Shown here one piece after another: positions 43,641 through 53,863 of a DNA stretch of 64,000 nucleotides (the first letter of the stretch is position 1; every line of letters begins with the position of its first letter). The notes below the pieces were generated by a model, which did no database searches, was not told the origin of the DNA, and saw nothing but the letters and a program-made list of their open reading frames with translations. This stretch comes from Acidobacteriota bacterium (lineage in GTDB: Bacteria; Acidobacteriota; Aminicenantia; Aminicenantales; Saccharicenantaceae), in NCBI GenBank assembly GCA_028749115.1, contig JAQURD010000001.1:276218-340217 (forward strand). The letters run 5' to 3'. Made by a program: the position numbers and the translations under genes.

Positions 43641-43668
43641 GTGACACCGTTTATCAACCTGATATAAT
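43641..43668 (+). promoter_or_regulatory. Sigma-70-like promoter ahead of the MFS remnant
   Basis: GTGACA (43641-43646), 16-base spacer, TATAAT (43663-43668), followed by AAGAGG and an ATG at 43691. It seems to be the surviving promoter of the deleted transporter gene. Confidence 0.55.
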
Positions 43669-43690
43669 AGCCATGTTAAAAAACAAGAGG

Positions 43691-43958
43691 ATGAGAGAAT
43701 ACCTGCTACTACCCGGGTATGCTTTTTAATTCTTGCCAGGCACTGGTTCAGATCCAGACGCCGGAAAATATGCGGGGGCGCATCCTGAGTATATACAATT
43801 TTGTCTTTTTTGGCCTGATGCCTTTTTGCGCCCTGTGGGTTGGCCGGCTAGCTCATCTGACCGGTGTCAAAATACCTGCCCCGGCTGTCGCCCCGGGCTT
43901 GCTGCTTTATGGAATACTTCTCTCTTTTTTTGACCGCCATCTTATTAAGCTGCTTTAG
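43691..43958 (+). pseudogene. Remnant of an MFS transporter gene
   Basis: The ATG at 43691 (AAGAGG upstream) opens a 12-codon frame, MREYLLLPGYAF, that stops. In the next frame (from 43719) a 79-codon stretch matches the C-terminal part of an MFS permease: SCQALVQIQTPENMRGRILS, a transmembrane segment NFVFFGLMPFCALWVGRLAHL and a last helix VAPGLLLYGILLSFF. The hallmark QxxxPxxMRGR sequence is typical of EntS/MFS exporters. Over 300 codons between start and end are missing, so an internal deletion removed the centre of the gene. Confidence 0.72.
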
Positions 43959-44011
43959 CACTGCCCGAAAATCAGGCGGTTCAAATATTCTTATTTTTGC
44001 CGGAAACTAAA

Positions 44012-45100
44012 TCAATCAAGGCTGATTTCAATTAGTTCATAATCCTGCGAGCCAAGTCCCAGGTTTTCTCCATGGACCAGCTGAATTGACCAATCAAGGT
44101 TATAACCCTGCCTGAAGGCATCCCGGCCGGCCGCCTGGTTGACTAAATCAATTGAGGCCCGATCAACCGCTACTGGATCGAGAGAAGCCACAATGCCCAC
44201 ATCCGGGACAACACCAGATTGGTTGCCAGCCATACAATCACAATCCTTGGTTACTTGCAGGATAAAATTAATAAAGCATATTTTTTCTCCGAAATGATTC
44301 TTGACTGATAAAGCGTATTCAGCCATTTTCTCCTGCAGGCGTCTTGAATCTTCATCCCATTTCATTTTAACAGCCCCAAACCGGCAAACGACCAAACATT
44401 CACCACAACCGATACACTTTTCATCATCAATAATGGCTTGAGTCTGAGTCTGCCTGATAGCCTCCGCCGGGCAGTAGTCAAGGCAAACCCCACAATTCCG
44501 GCAGTCCTTAGCTTTGACCCGGGGATGAACAACTGAATGCTGGTCAAGCTTGCCAGCTCTTGATGCACAACCCATACCAAGATTTTTAATAGCCGCGCCC
44601 ACACCCGTCTGCACATGCCCCGTCACATGTGTTAAACAAATCATAACCTGCGAACTAAGAAAAGCACTGGAAATGCGCGAACTCTTTACCTGGCCGCCTT
44701 CGGTTTTAATTTCTATTTTTTCCCGGCCAACCAGGCCATCAGCAATGATGACTGGTAGCCGGACAATTTCTGGCCGGAAGCCATGTTCCCAGGCTAGCCG
44801 TATATGATCAACCGAATTCGCCCTTTGACCAACATAAAGTGTATTACTATCAGCCAGAAAAGCTCTATCACTTCTCTGGAGGACATCATTTATAATCCCG
44901 GTCAGCCATTGAGGTTTTATGTGGCCAGTATTGTTTTTTTCTCCAAAATGTATTTTCAGGGCCACAAAATCTTCTGCTTCGATTCTCTCATTAAAGCCAA
45001 GAGAGCGGTAAATAGCTAAAGCCTTTTTAGCTATGACCTCCGGGCCATCCTCTCGGCTGGCCTTAATTAAATAAACATCAGTCTTCATCCTCGTTCTCAT
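44012..45100 (-). CDS. DUF362 domain protein with two [4Fe-4S] clusters
   Basis: 362 residues. The DUF362 region covers about residues 10-180 and 280-360 (VALKIHFGEKNNTGHIKP, FLADSNTLYVGQRANS). Between them sits a ferredoxin module: CRNCGVCLDYCPAEAI and CIGCGECLVVCRFGAV, at about 195-250. The family is widespread in anaerobes and probably donates electrons, but its partner is unknown. A second ATG (four codons on) could be the start. It lies 48 bases after the aminotransferase on the same strand, so the two probably share a transcript. Confidence 0.9.
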   Translation of the reverse strand: MRTRMKTDVYLIKASREDGPEVIAKKALAIYRSLGFNERIEAEDFVALKIHFGEKNNTGHIKPQWLTGIINDVLQRSDRAFLADSNTLYVGQRANSVDHIRLAWEHGFRPEIVRLPVIIADGLVGREKIEIKTEGGQVKSSRISSAFLSSQVMICLTHVTGHVQTGVGAAIKNLGMGCASRAGKLDQHSVVHPRVKAKDCRNCGVCLDYCPAEAIRQTQTQAIIDDEKCIGCGECLVVCRFGAVKMKWDEDSRRLQEKMAEYALSVKNHFGEKICFINFILQVTKDCDCMAGNQSGVVPDVGIVASLDPVAVDRASIDLVNQAAGRDAFRQGYNLDWSIQLVHGENLGLGSQDYELIEISLD

Positions 45101-45148
45101 CCTGTTTAGATTAAATTTTGAGAGCTAGACCTCCGGTCTCAGGCTGGT

Positions 45149-46300
45149 TTATCTTATCAGAAGCGACCTGACAGTTTCTACTCCATCGCCAAGAGAGACC
45201 TCACCGCCCAGGCTGAGAAGAGTTTTTTCAATGGCATCAAAGGCAAAAATAATATCTTCCCGGGTAAGGTTACCCATATGACCCAGGCGAAAGACCTGCC
45301 CGGCTGTCGGTCCAAGCCCGCCGGCGACTACTACGCCGTGATCATCTAACTTTTTTCTGAAGCTCTGGTCATCTATCCCTTCTGGATAGCCGATGACTGA
45401 GAGCGTTGAAGCCAGGCAGGTTTCATCAGTATAGATAGAAAAACCAAGCGACCTTAAGCCGCTCCTGATAGCCGAGGCATAACGTTCATGTCTCTCAAAG
45501 CGTTTTTCCAGTCCCTCTTCCAGGACAAGGCAGGTAGCTTCGTAACAGGCCCTGATTTCGTTAACGGCCGGAGTAGAAAAATATTTTTTCGGGTTTTCCA
45601 TAACTGGCAGCCAGCGTAAGATATCAGAATAATAAGCTTTAACTTTCGGCAGTTTTTTCCTCTTCTCCATGGCCCTTCTGGAAAAGACATCAATAGCCAG
45701 GCCGGGAGGAACACCCAGGCACTTTTGAGCAGCAGTTAAAACCACATCGATTCCCCAGTCATCAAGATTTTCTTCAATTCCGCCGGTGGCACAGACTCCA
45801 TCCACCACTAATAAGGCTTCAGGCGCTTCCTGTTTTATAATTTCAGCGTAGCGTTTCACCGGTGCACAGCTGCCAGTAGCGGTATCTACATGCGTACACG
45901 TTACCACCTGATATTTATGTTTTTTAAGCTCGCTCCTGAGTTCATCCAGCTTAACTACCCTGCCCCACGGACTTTCCAGCAGGCGGTAATTGAGGCCAAA
46001 GGCCTCAGCTATTTCTACCATGCGCTGGCCAAAATATCCCTGAGATAAGATGAGCAGGCGGTCTGATTCAGCCGTGATATTCAATAAAGCTATCTCCATG
46101 GCCAGCGTCCCAGCTCCGGCTATAATAAATGGCTGCCCTTCCCTGGTCATGACAATTTTCTTCAAATTTTCGATAGTCCCGCTCAGTTCTTTCTCCATTT
46201 CCGGACTCAAATGTGAGACTGTTGGTCTGGCCAGAGCCTCAAGAATCCGGCTGTCAACCGGGCTGGGCCCGGGGATTAACAGAAGTTTGTTGTCTCTCAT
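45149..46300 (-). CDS. Class V aminotransferase (alanine/serine-glyoxylate type)
   Basis: 383 residues. PLP-enzyme features: PGPSPVDSRILEALARPTVSHLSPEM near the N-terminus, VVDGVCATGG with the cofactor Asp, and TAAQKCLGVPPGLAIDVF with the Schiff-base Lys (about residue 195). The late HMGNLTREDIIFAF is typical of the alanine-glyoxylate/serine-pyruvate subfamily. It should interconvert alanine, serine or glycine with glyoxylate or pyruvate. AAAGGAA precedes the ATG. A DUF362 ferredoxin gene follows on the same strand. Confidence 0.92.
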   Translation of the reverse strand: MRDNKLLLIPGPSPVDSRILEALARPTVSHLSPEMEKELSGTIENLKKIVMTREGQPFIIAGAGTLAMEIALLNITAESDRLLILSQGYFGQRMVEIAEAFGLNYRLLESPWGRVVKLDELRSELKKHKYQVVTCTHVDTATGSCAPVKRYAEIIKQEAPEALLVVDGVCATGGIEENLDDWGIDVVLTAAQKCLGVPPGLAIDVFSRRAMEKRKKLPKVKAYYSDILRWLPVMENPKKYFSTPAVNEIRACYEATCLVLEEGLEKRFERHERYASAIRSGLRSLGFSIYTDETCLASTLSVIGYPEGIDDQSFRKKLDDHGVVVAGGLGPTAGQVFRLGHMGNLTREDIIFAFDAIEKTLLSLGGEVSLGDGVETVRSLLIR

Positions 46301-46499
46301 GCTCTCTTTCCTTTATGCTACTTTTTTATCTTAGTTTCTTATTTTTCTCCAAGGCAGATTGAAAATCAATAGGTAATTAAGTTATTAAATCGTGTCAAGA
46401 ATAAATTAGTTTAACCTGGATTATGGGTAGATAATCAGGTTGATTATTATAATTACTGGTTGCAGTATAATTAGAAGAATTTATTTAAGGAGTACGATC

Positions 46500-48191
46500 A
46501 TGCCGTTAAAAATATTTTTAAAACAAATCCTGCTGCTTATCCTGGCCATAATCATACTGGCCGGTGCCGCCTTACCAGGCAAGCCGGCAGCCGTTAATAT
46601 AGCAGACCTGGTGATTATTGGAAAAATATTTACCGGTCTAAACTCCAGGCCATGGGTTGAAGCTCTGGCCATTACTGGAGATAAGATTCTGGCTACTGGC
46701 AACAGACAGGAGATCAAAAAATATATTGGCTCAAAGACACAGCAGATTGAACTAAAAGAGGGAGTAGCTATTCCTGGCTTAATTGATGCCCACACTCACT
46801 TCTCATCTGGCGGTCAATCTCTGATTGAACTCAGCTTCCGTGGAGTTGATTCCATCGAAAAAATCCAGCAGATGATAGCTGCCAGAATAAAAGAGCTGCC
46901 ACCTGGTAGCCCCGTTTTTGGCCGTGATTATGACCACACCCTGTTCACTGGACAGAAATGGCCAGACCGGAAGGATCTGGATAAAGTTGCACCTGAAAAT
47001 CCAGTAGTTATTCGCCGGGTAGATGGACATTCGGCCTGGCTTAATAGCCTGGCTCTGAAGCTATCAGGCATCAACTGGAAAACGCCAGATCCTTTCGGTG
47101 GAGAAATTCTCAGAGATAAAAGCACAGGCGAGCCAACTGGCATCTTGAAAGAATCAGCTATGAATCTGATTAAAATTGAGCCGTCTATTAAGTCTTCCCG
47201 AGAAGAAGACATTCTAAGAGCCTTAGATCACGCCCGGCAACTCGGACTGACTGATGTCCATGCTTCGACCGATCTGAAAGAGCTTGATATTTATAGAAAG
47301 CTCAGGTCTGAGGGCAGGCTAACGTTGAGAATTTATGCCTGGCTGCCAGTTGAAGAGATGAACGAATGTCTCAAGCTGGACATTAAACAGAGTCAGGGTG
47401 ATGAGTTTTTAAGGCTGGGCTTTCTCAAGGCTTTTATTGATGGAACTCTTGGCTCAGGAACAGCTTTGATGTTTGAACCTTTTGCCGATGCTCCCGGTCA
47501 GGCAGGCCTGGCTCAATATTCAGAGAAGGAATTTTATGAGTTGATTGACCGGGCTTACGCTCATGGATTTCAGGTTGGTACTCATGCCATTGGTGATAAG
47601 GGAGTCAACTGGGTACTCAATGCCATAGAAAAAGCTCAAAAAAAACATGGTCAGAAAAACCTGCGTTACAGGATAGAACATGCTCAAATTATCAAGCCTG
47701 AAGACGGTAAGAGATTTAAAGAGCTCGGAGTGATAGCCTCCATGCAACCGACCCATTGCACAACCGATATGCGCTTTTGCGAACAAAGGATAGGCCAGGA
47801 GAGATCAAAATGTGCTTATCCCTGGAAAGCACTGCTGGACACCGGAGCCAGCCTGGCTTTTGGCTCTGATTGGCCAGTTGAACCGCTTGATCCGCGCCGG
47901 GGGCTTTATTCAGCTGTCACCCGGAAAAACATTGAGCATGACTTCCCGGAAGGTGGCTGGTTTCCAGAGCAAAAATTGAGTCTGGCCGAAGCTATTCAGT
48001 GTTTCACCTCCGGTGCGGCTTATGCTTCTTTTGAAGAAAACATAAAGGGAACTCTTGAAGCAGGAAAACTGGCTGACCTGACTGTTTATGGCCTGGATAT
48101 TTTCAGTCGTGAACCAAAAGCTATTTTAACCGCACCTGTTATTTATACTATTGTCGGAGGTAAAATTGTCTATCAGGCTAACGGGAAATAA
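46500..48191 (+). CDS. Exported amidohydrolase, YtcJ-type
   Basis: 563 residues from the ATG at 46500, with AAGGAG seven bases upstream; the frame opens 20 codons earlier without a site. An N-terminal hydrophobic segment (residues about 8-28) acts as signal or anchor. Metal-binding motifs: GLIDAHTHFSSGG (HxH), RRVDGHSAWLNSLAL, GTHAIGDKGVNWVL, RIEHAQII and the final Asp in AFGSDWPVEPLDPRRGLYSA. This is the order of the amidohydrolase_3/YtcJ group. Substrates for these are mostly unknown amides; the extracytoplasmic location fits peptide or amide scavenging. Confidence 0.92.
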   Translation: MPLKIFLKQILLLILAIIILAGAALPGKPAAVNIADLVIIGKIFTGLNSRPWVEALAITGDKILATGNRQEIKKYIGSKTQQIELKEGVAIPGLIDAHTHFSSGGQSLIELSFRGVDSIEKIQQMIAARIKELPPGSPVFGRDYDHTLFTGQKWPDRKDLDKVAPENPVVIRRVDGHSAWLNSLALKLSGINWKTPDPFGGEILRDKSTGEPTGILKESAMNLIKIEPSIKSSREEDILRALDHARQLGLTDVHASTDLKELDIYRKLRSEGRLTLRIYAWLPVEEMNECLKLDIKQSQGDEFLRLGFLKAFIDGTLGSGTALMFEPFADAPGQAGLAQYSEKEFYELIDRAYAHGFQVGTHAIGDKGVNWVLNAIEKAQKKHGQKNLRYRIEHAQIIKPEDGKRFKELGVIASMQPTHCTTDMRFCEQRIGQERSKCAYPWKALLDTGASLAFGSDWPVEPLDPRRGLYSAVTRKNIEHDFPEGGWFPEQKLSLAEAIQCFTSGAAYASFEENIKGTLEAGKLADLTVYGLDIFSREPKAILTAPVIYTIVGGKIVYQANGK

Positions 48192-48237
48192 GCCGTTAAT
48201 AAGATTTTTCAGCAAGAACCTGGCTACAACAGGGCGG

Positions 48238-48816
48238 CTATATCTTCTCAAGACAACGCCTTATTTCCTCAAAGGAAGAAACAACAGTCGCCTCGCCCAG
48301 GTTAGCCGGTGTCATCGCACTTTTAAGAATAAAGACTCTTACCAGGCCGGCTTCCTGCGCCGCCAGCAGGTCATAACTGGTATCGCCAACTGCTACCGTT
48401 TCATCAGGCCTGACTTTAAGCTGCTCCATGGCTCTGGACAGAGGAGCCCCACTTGGCTTATATAGTCCGCTTTCCCTGGTAAGAACAAGATCAAAGCTTA
48501 ATTGAAAACGGTCAAGGAGACGGCAGGTATTCTCACGGTTATTGTTGGTGACCAGAGCTGTCATTATCCGCGAGCTGCCCAGCCAATTCAGAAATTTTCT
48601 AACACCCTTTTTAAGTTTGGCCCTTTCGGTCTGGTTCCGTTCGTGAGTTTCAAGAATAGCAGATTTTTGTGATTTCTCGGGTTCAGGCAAGCTATCCAGA
48701 TAAGTCAGTATTGAACCGCTTTCCAGGCCCAGTTCCCACCTGATAGCTGCCCAATCATAATTATTTTCAACGATGGTCCCGTCCAGATCAAAAATGACCA
48801 ATCTTATATTTATCAT
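48238..48816 (-). CDS. HAD-superfamily hydrolase
   Basis: 192 residues. HAD motif I is VIFDLDGTIVE (nucleophile Asp10), motif II is ALVTNNNREN, motif III a Lys in the SGLYKPSGAPLSRAME region, and motif IV is AVGDTSYDLLAAQEAG. The helical cap is short, as in phosphoglycolate-phosphatase-like members. The substrate is unknown. It converges with the amidohydrolase gene upstream and stands alone. Confidence 0.9.
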   Translation of the reverse strand: MINIRLVIFDLDGTIVENNYDWAAIRWELGLESGSILTYLDSLPEPEKSQKSAILETHERNQTERAKLKKGVRKFLNWLGSSRIMTALVTNNNRENTCRLLDRFQLSFDLVLTRESGLYKPSGAPLSRAMEQLKVRPDETVAVGDTSYDLLAAQEAGLVRVFILKSAMTPANLGEATVVSSFEEIRRCLEKI

Positions 48817-48983
48817 CTTGTTTAGCCGTCAGTCTTTTTATATTAATTGTCCCTAGCCAATTTTTCAACAGCAGGCCAGAGAATTAACTTTTTTTCAGGC
48901 AGGAGAAAGACATTAACAACCGTCAGCCACCAGACCTCTAATCAGCAGAGATTTCCTTTCCAGGCTAAATTAAATAAAATTTG

Positions 48984-49012
48984 TTGATTGAAGCTTGAAT
49001 AATTGATAAAAT
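48984..49012 (+). promoter_or_regulatory. Sigma-70-like promoter for the small membrane protein gene
   Basis: TTGATT (48984-48989), 17-base spacer, TAAAAT (49007-49012), placing the transcription start about 40 bases before the ATG at 49058, which has GGGAGG upstream. Confidence 0.5.
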
Positions 49013-49057
49013 TCATTTTGAAAATGAAGCTAGTGTATAAAAGAAGGGAGGATTTAT

Positions 49058-49306
49058 ATGGGTAAATACTTAGCCATCTTTTTTGGCCTGGTAGCCGTGG
49101 CTGCGGGACTCTATCTGGTTATTTCTGTCTGGCGGCAGGAATTTATTGAGCTGGTTTTTGGCTTCATTCCACCCATCCTTTTCTTCGGCGGCTTGATAGC
49201 TATCGCTGCCGGGATTTCCGGTATAAAAGATTCCATACGGCAGAAGAAACTGGAAAGTGAAGCCACTGCTATTCAGGAAGAACAGAAACCAGAAGAAAAG
49301 CTATAA
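49058..49306 (+). CDS. Small two-helix membrane protein
   Basis: 82 residues, with two transmembrane helices (IFFGLVAVAAGLYLVISV and GFIPPILFFGGLIAIAAGI) and a charged C-terminal tail (RQKKLESEATAIQEEQK). GGGAGG precedes the ATG and a promoter lies upstream. The family is not recognised; the composition and good translation signals make it a real gene. It lies 84 bases before the kinase-linked protein. Confidence 0.75.
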   Translation: MGKYLAIFFGLVAVAAGLYLVISVWRQEFIELVFGFIPPILFFGGLIAIAAGISGIKDSIRQKKLESEATAIQEEQKPEEKL

Positions 49307-49389
49307 TAATTTGTTTCAAGCTCTTGATTAAAAAAACAAAAATTAAAATTTGAAATACAAAAAATTAAGCTTGAAAAAGCCAGGGTAAA

Positions 49390-49824
49390 GTGAACTATGT
49401 GGTTAGCAGCGTGGTTGCTTTCGCTCTGGCTGTTTTATCTCAATTCAATGTTTCACTGGAAAGGTGTTTCCTTCAGAACAATACTGCCCTGCTTCCTGCC
49501 TTGATTTCTTCAAATTCACCTCTGCTGGTTACTTTACCCGAACCAATACAGATTTCAGACTGTTTTTCCTCGGACCAGAGCTATCTGGTTCTAAAAAATA
49601 TCCTGACCAGTAATTCTACCATTGAATTTTTTATCGACCCGGCCAATCAACTGGTCGCTGATCGAAGAGGAATAATAATTCAAGCCCGCTGGTCGTTTCT
49701 CAACAAGGATAATGGCCGGAAATATCTTTTCTGGCTCTATTTTTATCTGACGCCGGAAAATCAGAGACAAAGAAACGGGACATCAAAGCTTATCATAAAA
49801 GAAATAAGGGCTGAGAGACATTAA
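49390..49824 (+). CDS. Exported protein coupled to a giant sensor kinase
   Basis: 144 residues, starting with a GTG (49390); an N-terminal hydrophobic segment (VVSSVVAFALAVLSQF) suggests export. The mature part is beta-rich (LLVTLPEPIQIS, EFFIDPANQLVADRRGIIIQARWSFLNKDN, YLFWLYFYLTPEN). The stop codon TAA directly abuts the ATG of the kinase gene at 49825, so the two are translated together, a position seen for small periplasmic partners of NtrY-type kinases in other bacteria. The family is not assigned. It may help sensing by the kinase; this is inference. Confidence 0.6.
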   Translation: MNYVVSSVVAFALAVLSQFNVSLERCFLQNNTALLPALISSNSPLLVTLPEPIQISDCFSSDQSYLVLKNILTSNSTIEFFIDPANQLVADRRGIIIQARWSFLNKDNGRKYLFWLYFYLTPENQRQRNGTSKLIIKEIRAERH

Positions 49825-52800
49825 ATGACTGGCCAGTTAAAGGTTCAAGTTTGGCCCAGGCTTTTTAGAGACCACTCTCATTGCCTGCTTCGCCTGACGA
49901 TCATTTCAGGTTTGCTGTCAGCCATGCTGATTATAATCTTTGCTCTCTGGCTTAAGCAGCCAGCGCCAGACTCAGAAAAAACTATCCTGGCTAATCTTAA
50001 TAAAGCCACCCAGGAAATTCATCAGGATTTCTCCCGTCTCCTTGACTTGCTGCACAAGAGGCAAAAACAGTTATTAGCCCGCCCTCTGCCTGAAGATCCC
50101 TGGATGAGGTTCGAATTTTTCAAAAAAAGCGGGGTGAACCCTGGCCTGGAAGGTGTGGCGAGTTTAGATGAGAAACTAAATCCCGAGGTCTGGTATGGAA
50201 GCATCGCTAACCTGAAAGCATTGCTGCCCGGCTGGCCACAAGCCTCGGCTGACATGCTGGCTGGAAGTTTTGTTGTTCAAGACCACGCCTCAACATATCT
50301 CATTAGCCTAAAGCCCGCCGGGCAAAATACTTACCTGGCCGTTTTCGAGTTATTGGCCTTCCAGCCACAGTTTCAGTCAACCTATTTGCACCAGTATATA
50401 AGGCTGGAGTCAGTCAGAGAAGCAGATGCAGATCTCGATTTCTGGGAATATTTCCATGACACCGAGGCCCTTAACCGGCTTTTTGAGCGAAATCGAGATG
50501 CCTATTTGAGTCACCAAAGAGAAGAAAGGGAGAGCCGGACGCTTTATTTCCCTCTGAGGAATGAAAAAGGCAAAATTCTGGCCACAGTAACTCTAAATTC
50601 TCTTCGTCTTCAGAAGCAAAAATTAAATTCCAATCAACTGGTCAGACTTCTGTCCATAATTCTGGCCCTGGTCGCACTCCTTTCCTTTTTTTTCTGGCTG
50701 ACTGGTAATAAAAGCCCGTCTTTTTGGCCTTCAGGACTGGCCAGGTGGCTGCTTGGCCTGGCTACTCTTTCAACCATAAGATATCTGCTGGCCATTCTGG
50801 TTAGATATAAGCCTTTTGTTACCTGGCAGCTCTTCTCACCTCGGGAAGCTGCTTTTCTGACCGTTAAAAACCTGACCGGCTCGCCAGCCGATATTTTTCT
50901 GACCTATCTTTTTATTTTTTTTCTGGCTTTATTCAGCCTCAAATCCCTTAAGCCGGGTTCGAGTTTCAGCACCAGACAACAACCGGAAGAGGCCAAAAAA
51001 GATAATATTTTGGGGATGGCTGCCAGCAGTTTGCTTTTTGTCCTTGGCTTTCAGGCCTTTATCTGGAGCTTGAAGCAAATCGTAGCCTGCACCAGTTTTA
51101 ATTTGCTGAATTATAATTTCAATTCAGCCTCTCTTCTTATTTATTTAAGCCTTTTCCTGGCCGGACTAAGTTTTATCTTCTTCCCGCTGGTTATTTTAAG
51201 AAAAATATTTTTTGCTAGTTCAGCTAGAGCTACTGGCTGGATAGCCTGTTTGATATTAATTCTGATTTTTGAATTGCTAGCCTGTCTGCTGATAAAACCA
51301 GCCGGATCAAAAATTGCCTGGCAAATTGTCTTTTTATTATCATTTTTATGTATTACAGCCCTTATCAGGAGGCACAACAGGTATATCCTGCTTAGCCTGT
51401 TTTTAATCGTACTGCTTCAATTTGCTTCAGTCCGGGTCCTGACCATGGCCAGGACGCAACATTTAACTGAAAATGTTCTTTCGCATCTGGTTTCTTCTCA
51501 AAAGACGTGGGCCGAAATGACCCTTAAGCAATCCCTGCTAGAGTTGCAAAGGCAAACTGCGGAAATACATTCTTTTTTCAGCCAGCCGGCCGATAAGGAT
51601 TTTGCCCGTTCTCTCTGGAACAGGACCTTTCTGGCCAGACTCAACTGGAACTCCTGTCTTTACCTCCAATCAGGTGATAAGAAATTACTATCATCTTTTG
51701 CCTTAAATATGCCGGTATTTACAGAGCAAACTGATGATCTGGAGACATCAATAGAACCAGTTTACACCGAGGAATATCTGGAAATCCTCGGACAGGAACG
51801 GCACTTTTTGATTGGCTACCAGGACTTCGTTAGTGATCACGGAGCTGCTGGCCGGCTGGTCATCTGGGTCAGTCTCGATCCGACTCTTCTGCCGTTTACT
51901 AACACGGCCAATCCATATTTTGAGTTGCTCCGCTTAAACACTCTTCCTTCTCTTCAGCACTTTCCTGTTTCTCTGGCCGTTTTTAATGCTGGCGGTCAAC
52001 CGCTCTTCAATCAACGGCAGCCGGCTTTTCCCCTTGAACCAGAATTAAGGCGAAAAATAAAAGAACAGCCAGATGGTCTATGGACAGTTCTTCACTTAAA
52101 CAATACAAATTACCGTGCTTATTGCTTGACTCTCGAAGATGGCTATTTTTATGTTTTTTATCAGCCACCAGCATCTTATCGCCAGCTAGTCACGGGGTTC
52201 CTTAAACTTTTCTTTCTCTATATGATTTTCTTTTTCCTTCTGATCGTCCCGGGAGCAGCCAGAAGAAAGCAATGGTGGCCAGATTTCAGGTCTTTTTCAG
52301 CCAGGGTTTATGTGGCCTTTCTTACTGTGGCTCTTGTTCCTCTCTTCTTCTTTATCTTTTTTACTCAGACCATGGTCGAAAGAATATTTGCTGACCGTTT
52401 TGTGAACGAGGCCACTGACCGCGCTTATTTTGCCCGCAGCATTCTCTATGATTTTACTAGCTTGCAGGAGCCAACTGAACAGCCCTCCGAACTTTCACAA
52501 GATCTGGTTTTCTGGATCAGCTCAACACTCAATAATGATGTTAATCTCTACCGTCAGGGATTGTTTCTTTCTTCCAGCCGGCGCGAGTTTTTTGAAACAG
52601 GCCTGCTGTCTGATTTGATCGATGGTGAAGTCTATAGCCAGATTGTCTATGGTCACCAGCCACTGGTTGTCAGCCGGAAATCTTATGGCCAGTTTTCCTA
52701 TCAAACCCTGACTATCCCCTTTAACTATCAGCAACATGTATATTTTTTGAGCCTGCCCTTTCCTTTTGAAAGACAGGAAATATCTCAGGCCACTGGAGAA

Positions 52801-53733
52801 CTGCTTGAATTTTTTATATTCTCTTCGGTATTTTTTATTGGCCTGATTGCCTTTTTTGCCAGCACCATCAAAAGGATGATTATTATTCCGATTAATAAAC
52901 TTATCCGGGCAACTCAGGAAGTGGGACTCGGCCATCTTGAGGTAAGAGTTGATTACCAGGCTCAAGATGAGCTGCAGAGTTTAATCGACGGCTTTAATAC
53001 CATGGTTGAAAATTTGAGGGAACATGAAAAGGAACTGGCCGAGCTAAGCCAGAAAGTAGCCTGGGCAGAGATGGCCAGGAGAGTTGCCCATGAAATCAAA
53101 AATCCCCTGACACCAATACAGCTTTCAGCTGAACACATTCTGAAAGTTCACGAAGACAGGCATCCCGAGTTTGATCAAATTCTAAAAGAATCAATATCCT
53201 ATATAATTTCAGAGGTAGAAAATCTGAGGCGGATAGCCCAGGAATTTATGACCTTTGCCCGTGAATCAGGTTCAGTCAGAGAAAATTTTGACCTGGCCAA
53301 TCTGGTCAAGGAATTGGTTCAACCTTATAAAAGCACACTGGAAGGGCGGATAACCATTACTTTTAGAAAGTCTGGAGAAGATTTCACTTTATTTGGAGAC
53401 CGGGAAAAGATGAAGGTAGCCCTCCGCAATTTGTTAATCAATTCAATTGAAGCTATCAAGGGAAAAGGACAGATTGACTTTGTTCTGAAAGCTTCTCCTG
53501 AGACTGTCAGGCTGGAAATAAAAGATAACGGGACTGGAATTCCAGCAGAAATGGCTGAGCATATTTTCGAGCCAAATTTTTCAACCAAGGAAAAAGGGAC
53601 AGGCCTTGGCCTGGCCATCTGTAAAAGAATTATTGATGAAAACGGAGGTTCAATTCAAGTTGAGAGCAAGCCTGATCAAGGGACAAGAGTTATTCTGACT
53701 TTTCCCCGGGCAATGAAGAATCAGCCGGATTAA
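49825..53733 (+). CDS. Giant NtrY-like sensor histidine kinase with internal membrane block
   Basis: 1302 residues. Residues about 32-52 are a transmembrane helix, followed by an extracytoplasmic region. A block of about seven to eight helices at about 270-550 follows. A second extracytoplasmic sensor region runs to another helix pair near 790-850, and a last one near 990-1012. Then come HAMP ([20 protein letters not shown]), the H-box [12 protein letters not shown] with His1089, and the ATPase (N-box [11 protein letters not shown]1 DNGTGIP, G2 [11 protein letters not shown]). It resembles NtrY in the C-terminal half, but the internal helix bundle and double sensor are unusual. No response regulator is next to it. 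Confidence 0.9.
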   Translation: MTGQLKVQVWPRLFRDHSHCLLRLTIISGLLSAMLIIIFALWLKQPAPDSEKTILANLNKATQEIHQDFSRLLDLLHKRQKQLLARPLPEDPWMRFEFFKKSGVNPGLEGVASLDEKLNPEVWYGSIANLKALLPGWPQASADMLAGSFVVQDHASTYLISLKPAGQNTYLAVFELLAFQPQFQSTYLHQYIRLESVREADADLDFWEYFHDTEALNRLFERNRDAYLSHQREERESRTLYFPLRNEKGKILATVTLNSLRLQKQKLNSNQLVRLLSIILALVALLSFFFWLTGNKSPSFWPSGLARWLLGLATLSTIRYLLAILVRYKPFVTWQLFSPREAAFLTVKNLTGSPADIFLTYLFIFFLALFSLKSLKPGSSFSTRQQPEEAKKDNILGMAASSLLFVLGFQAFIWSLKQIVACTSFNLLNYNFNSASLLIYLSLFLAGLSFIFFPLVILRKIFFASSARATGWIACLILILIFELLACLLIKPAGSKIAWQIVFLLSFLCITALIRRHNRYILLSLFLIVLLQFASVRVLTMARTQHLTENVLSHLVSSQKTWAEMTLKQSLLELQRQTAEIHSFFSQPADKDFARSLWNRTFLARLNWNSCLYLQSGDKKLLSSFALNMPVFTEQTDDLETSIEPVYTEEYLEILGQERHFLIGYQDFVSDHGAAGRLVIWVSLDPTLLPFTNTANPYFELLRLNTLPSLQHFPVSLAVFNAGGQPLFNQRQPAFPLEPELRRKIKEQPDGLWTVLHLNNTNYRAYCLTLEDGYFYVFYQPPASYRQLVTGFLKLFFLYMIFFFLLIVPGAARRKQWWPDFRSFSARVYVAFLTVALVPLFFFIFFTQTMVERIFADRFVNEATDRAYFARSILYDFTSLQEPTEQPSELSQDLVFWISSTLNNDVNLYRQGLFLSSSRREFFETGLLSDLIDGEVYSQIVYGHQPLVVSRKSYGQFSYQTLTIPFNYQQHVYFLSLPFPFERQEISQATGELLEFFIFSSVFFIGLIAFFASTIKRMIIIPINKLIRATQEVGLGHLEVRVDYQAQDELQSLIDGFNTMVENLREHEKELAELSQKVAWAEMARRVAHEIKNPLTPIQLSAEHILKVHEDRHPEFDQILKESISYIISEVENLRRIAQEFMTFARESGSVRENFDLANLVKELVQPYKSTLEGRITITFRKSGEDFTLFGDREKMKVALRNLLINSIEAIKGKGQIDFVLKASPETVRLEIKDNGTGIPAEMAEHIFEPNFSTKEKGTGLGLAICKRIIDENGGSIQVESKPDQGTRVILTFPRAMKNQPD

Positions 53734-53807
53734 TATTGTTGATGTTTCTGACCCGACTGGTAACTGATCGGCAGCTTATCTAAACTATAGTCTGCCTGGC
53801 TGAGGGA

Positions 53808-53836
53808 TTAAGACTGTCAGGACAAAATGATATAAT
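53808..53836 (+). promoter_or_regulatory. Sigma-70-like promoter for the flavodoxin gene
   Basis: TTAAGA (53808-53813), 17-base spacer, TATAAT (53831-53836), with the start codon at 53864. Confidence 0.5.
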
Positions 53837-53863
53837 AGTTTGAATTTTAATGGAGAAACAGGG

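Noticed and set aside
52522-52965. 147-codon open frame on the minus strand
   Set aside because: It is antisense to the sensor kinase and shows no motif or ribosome-binding site.
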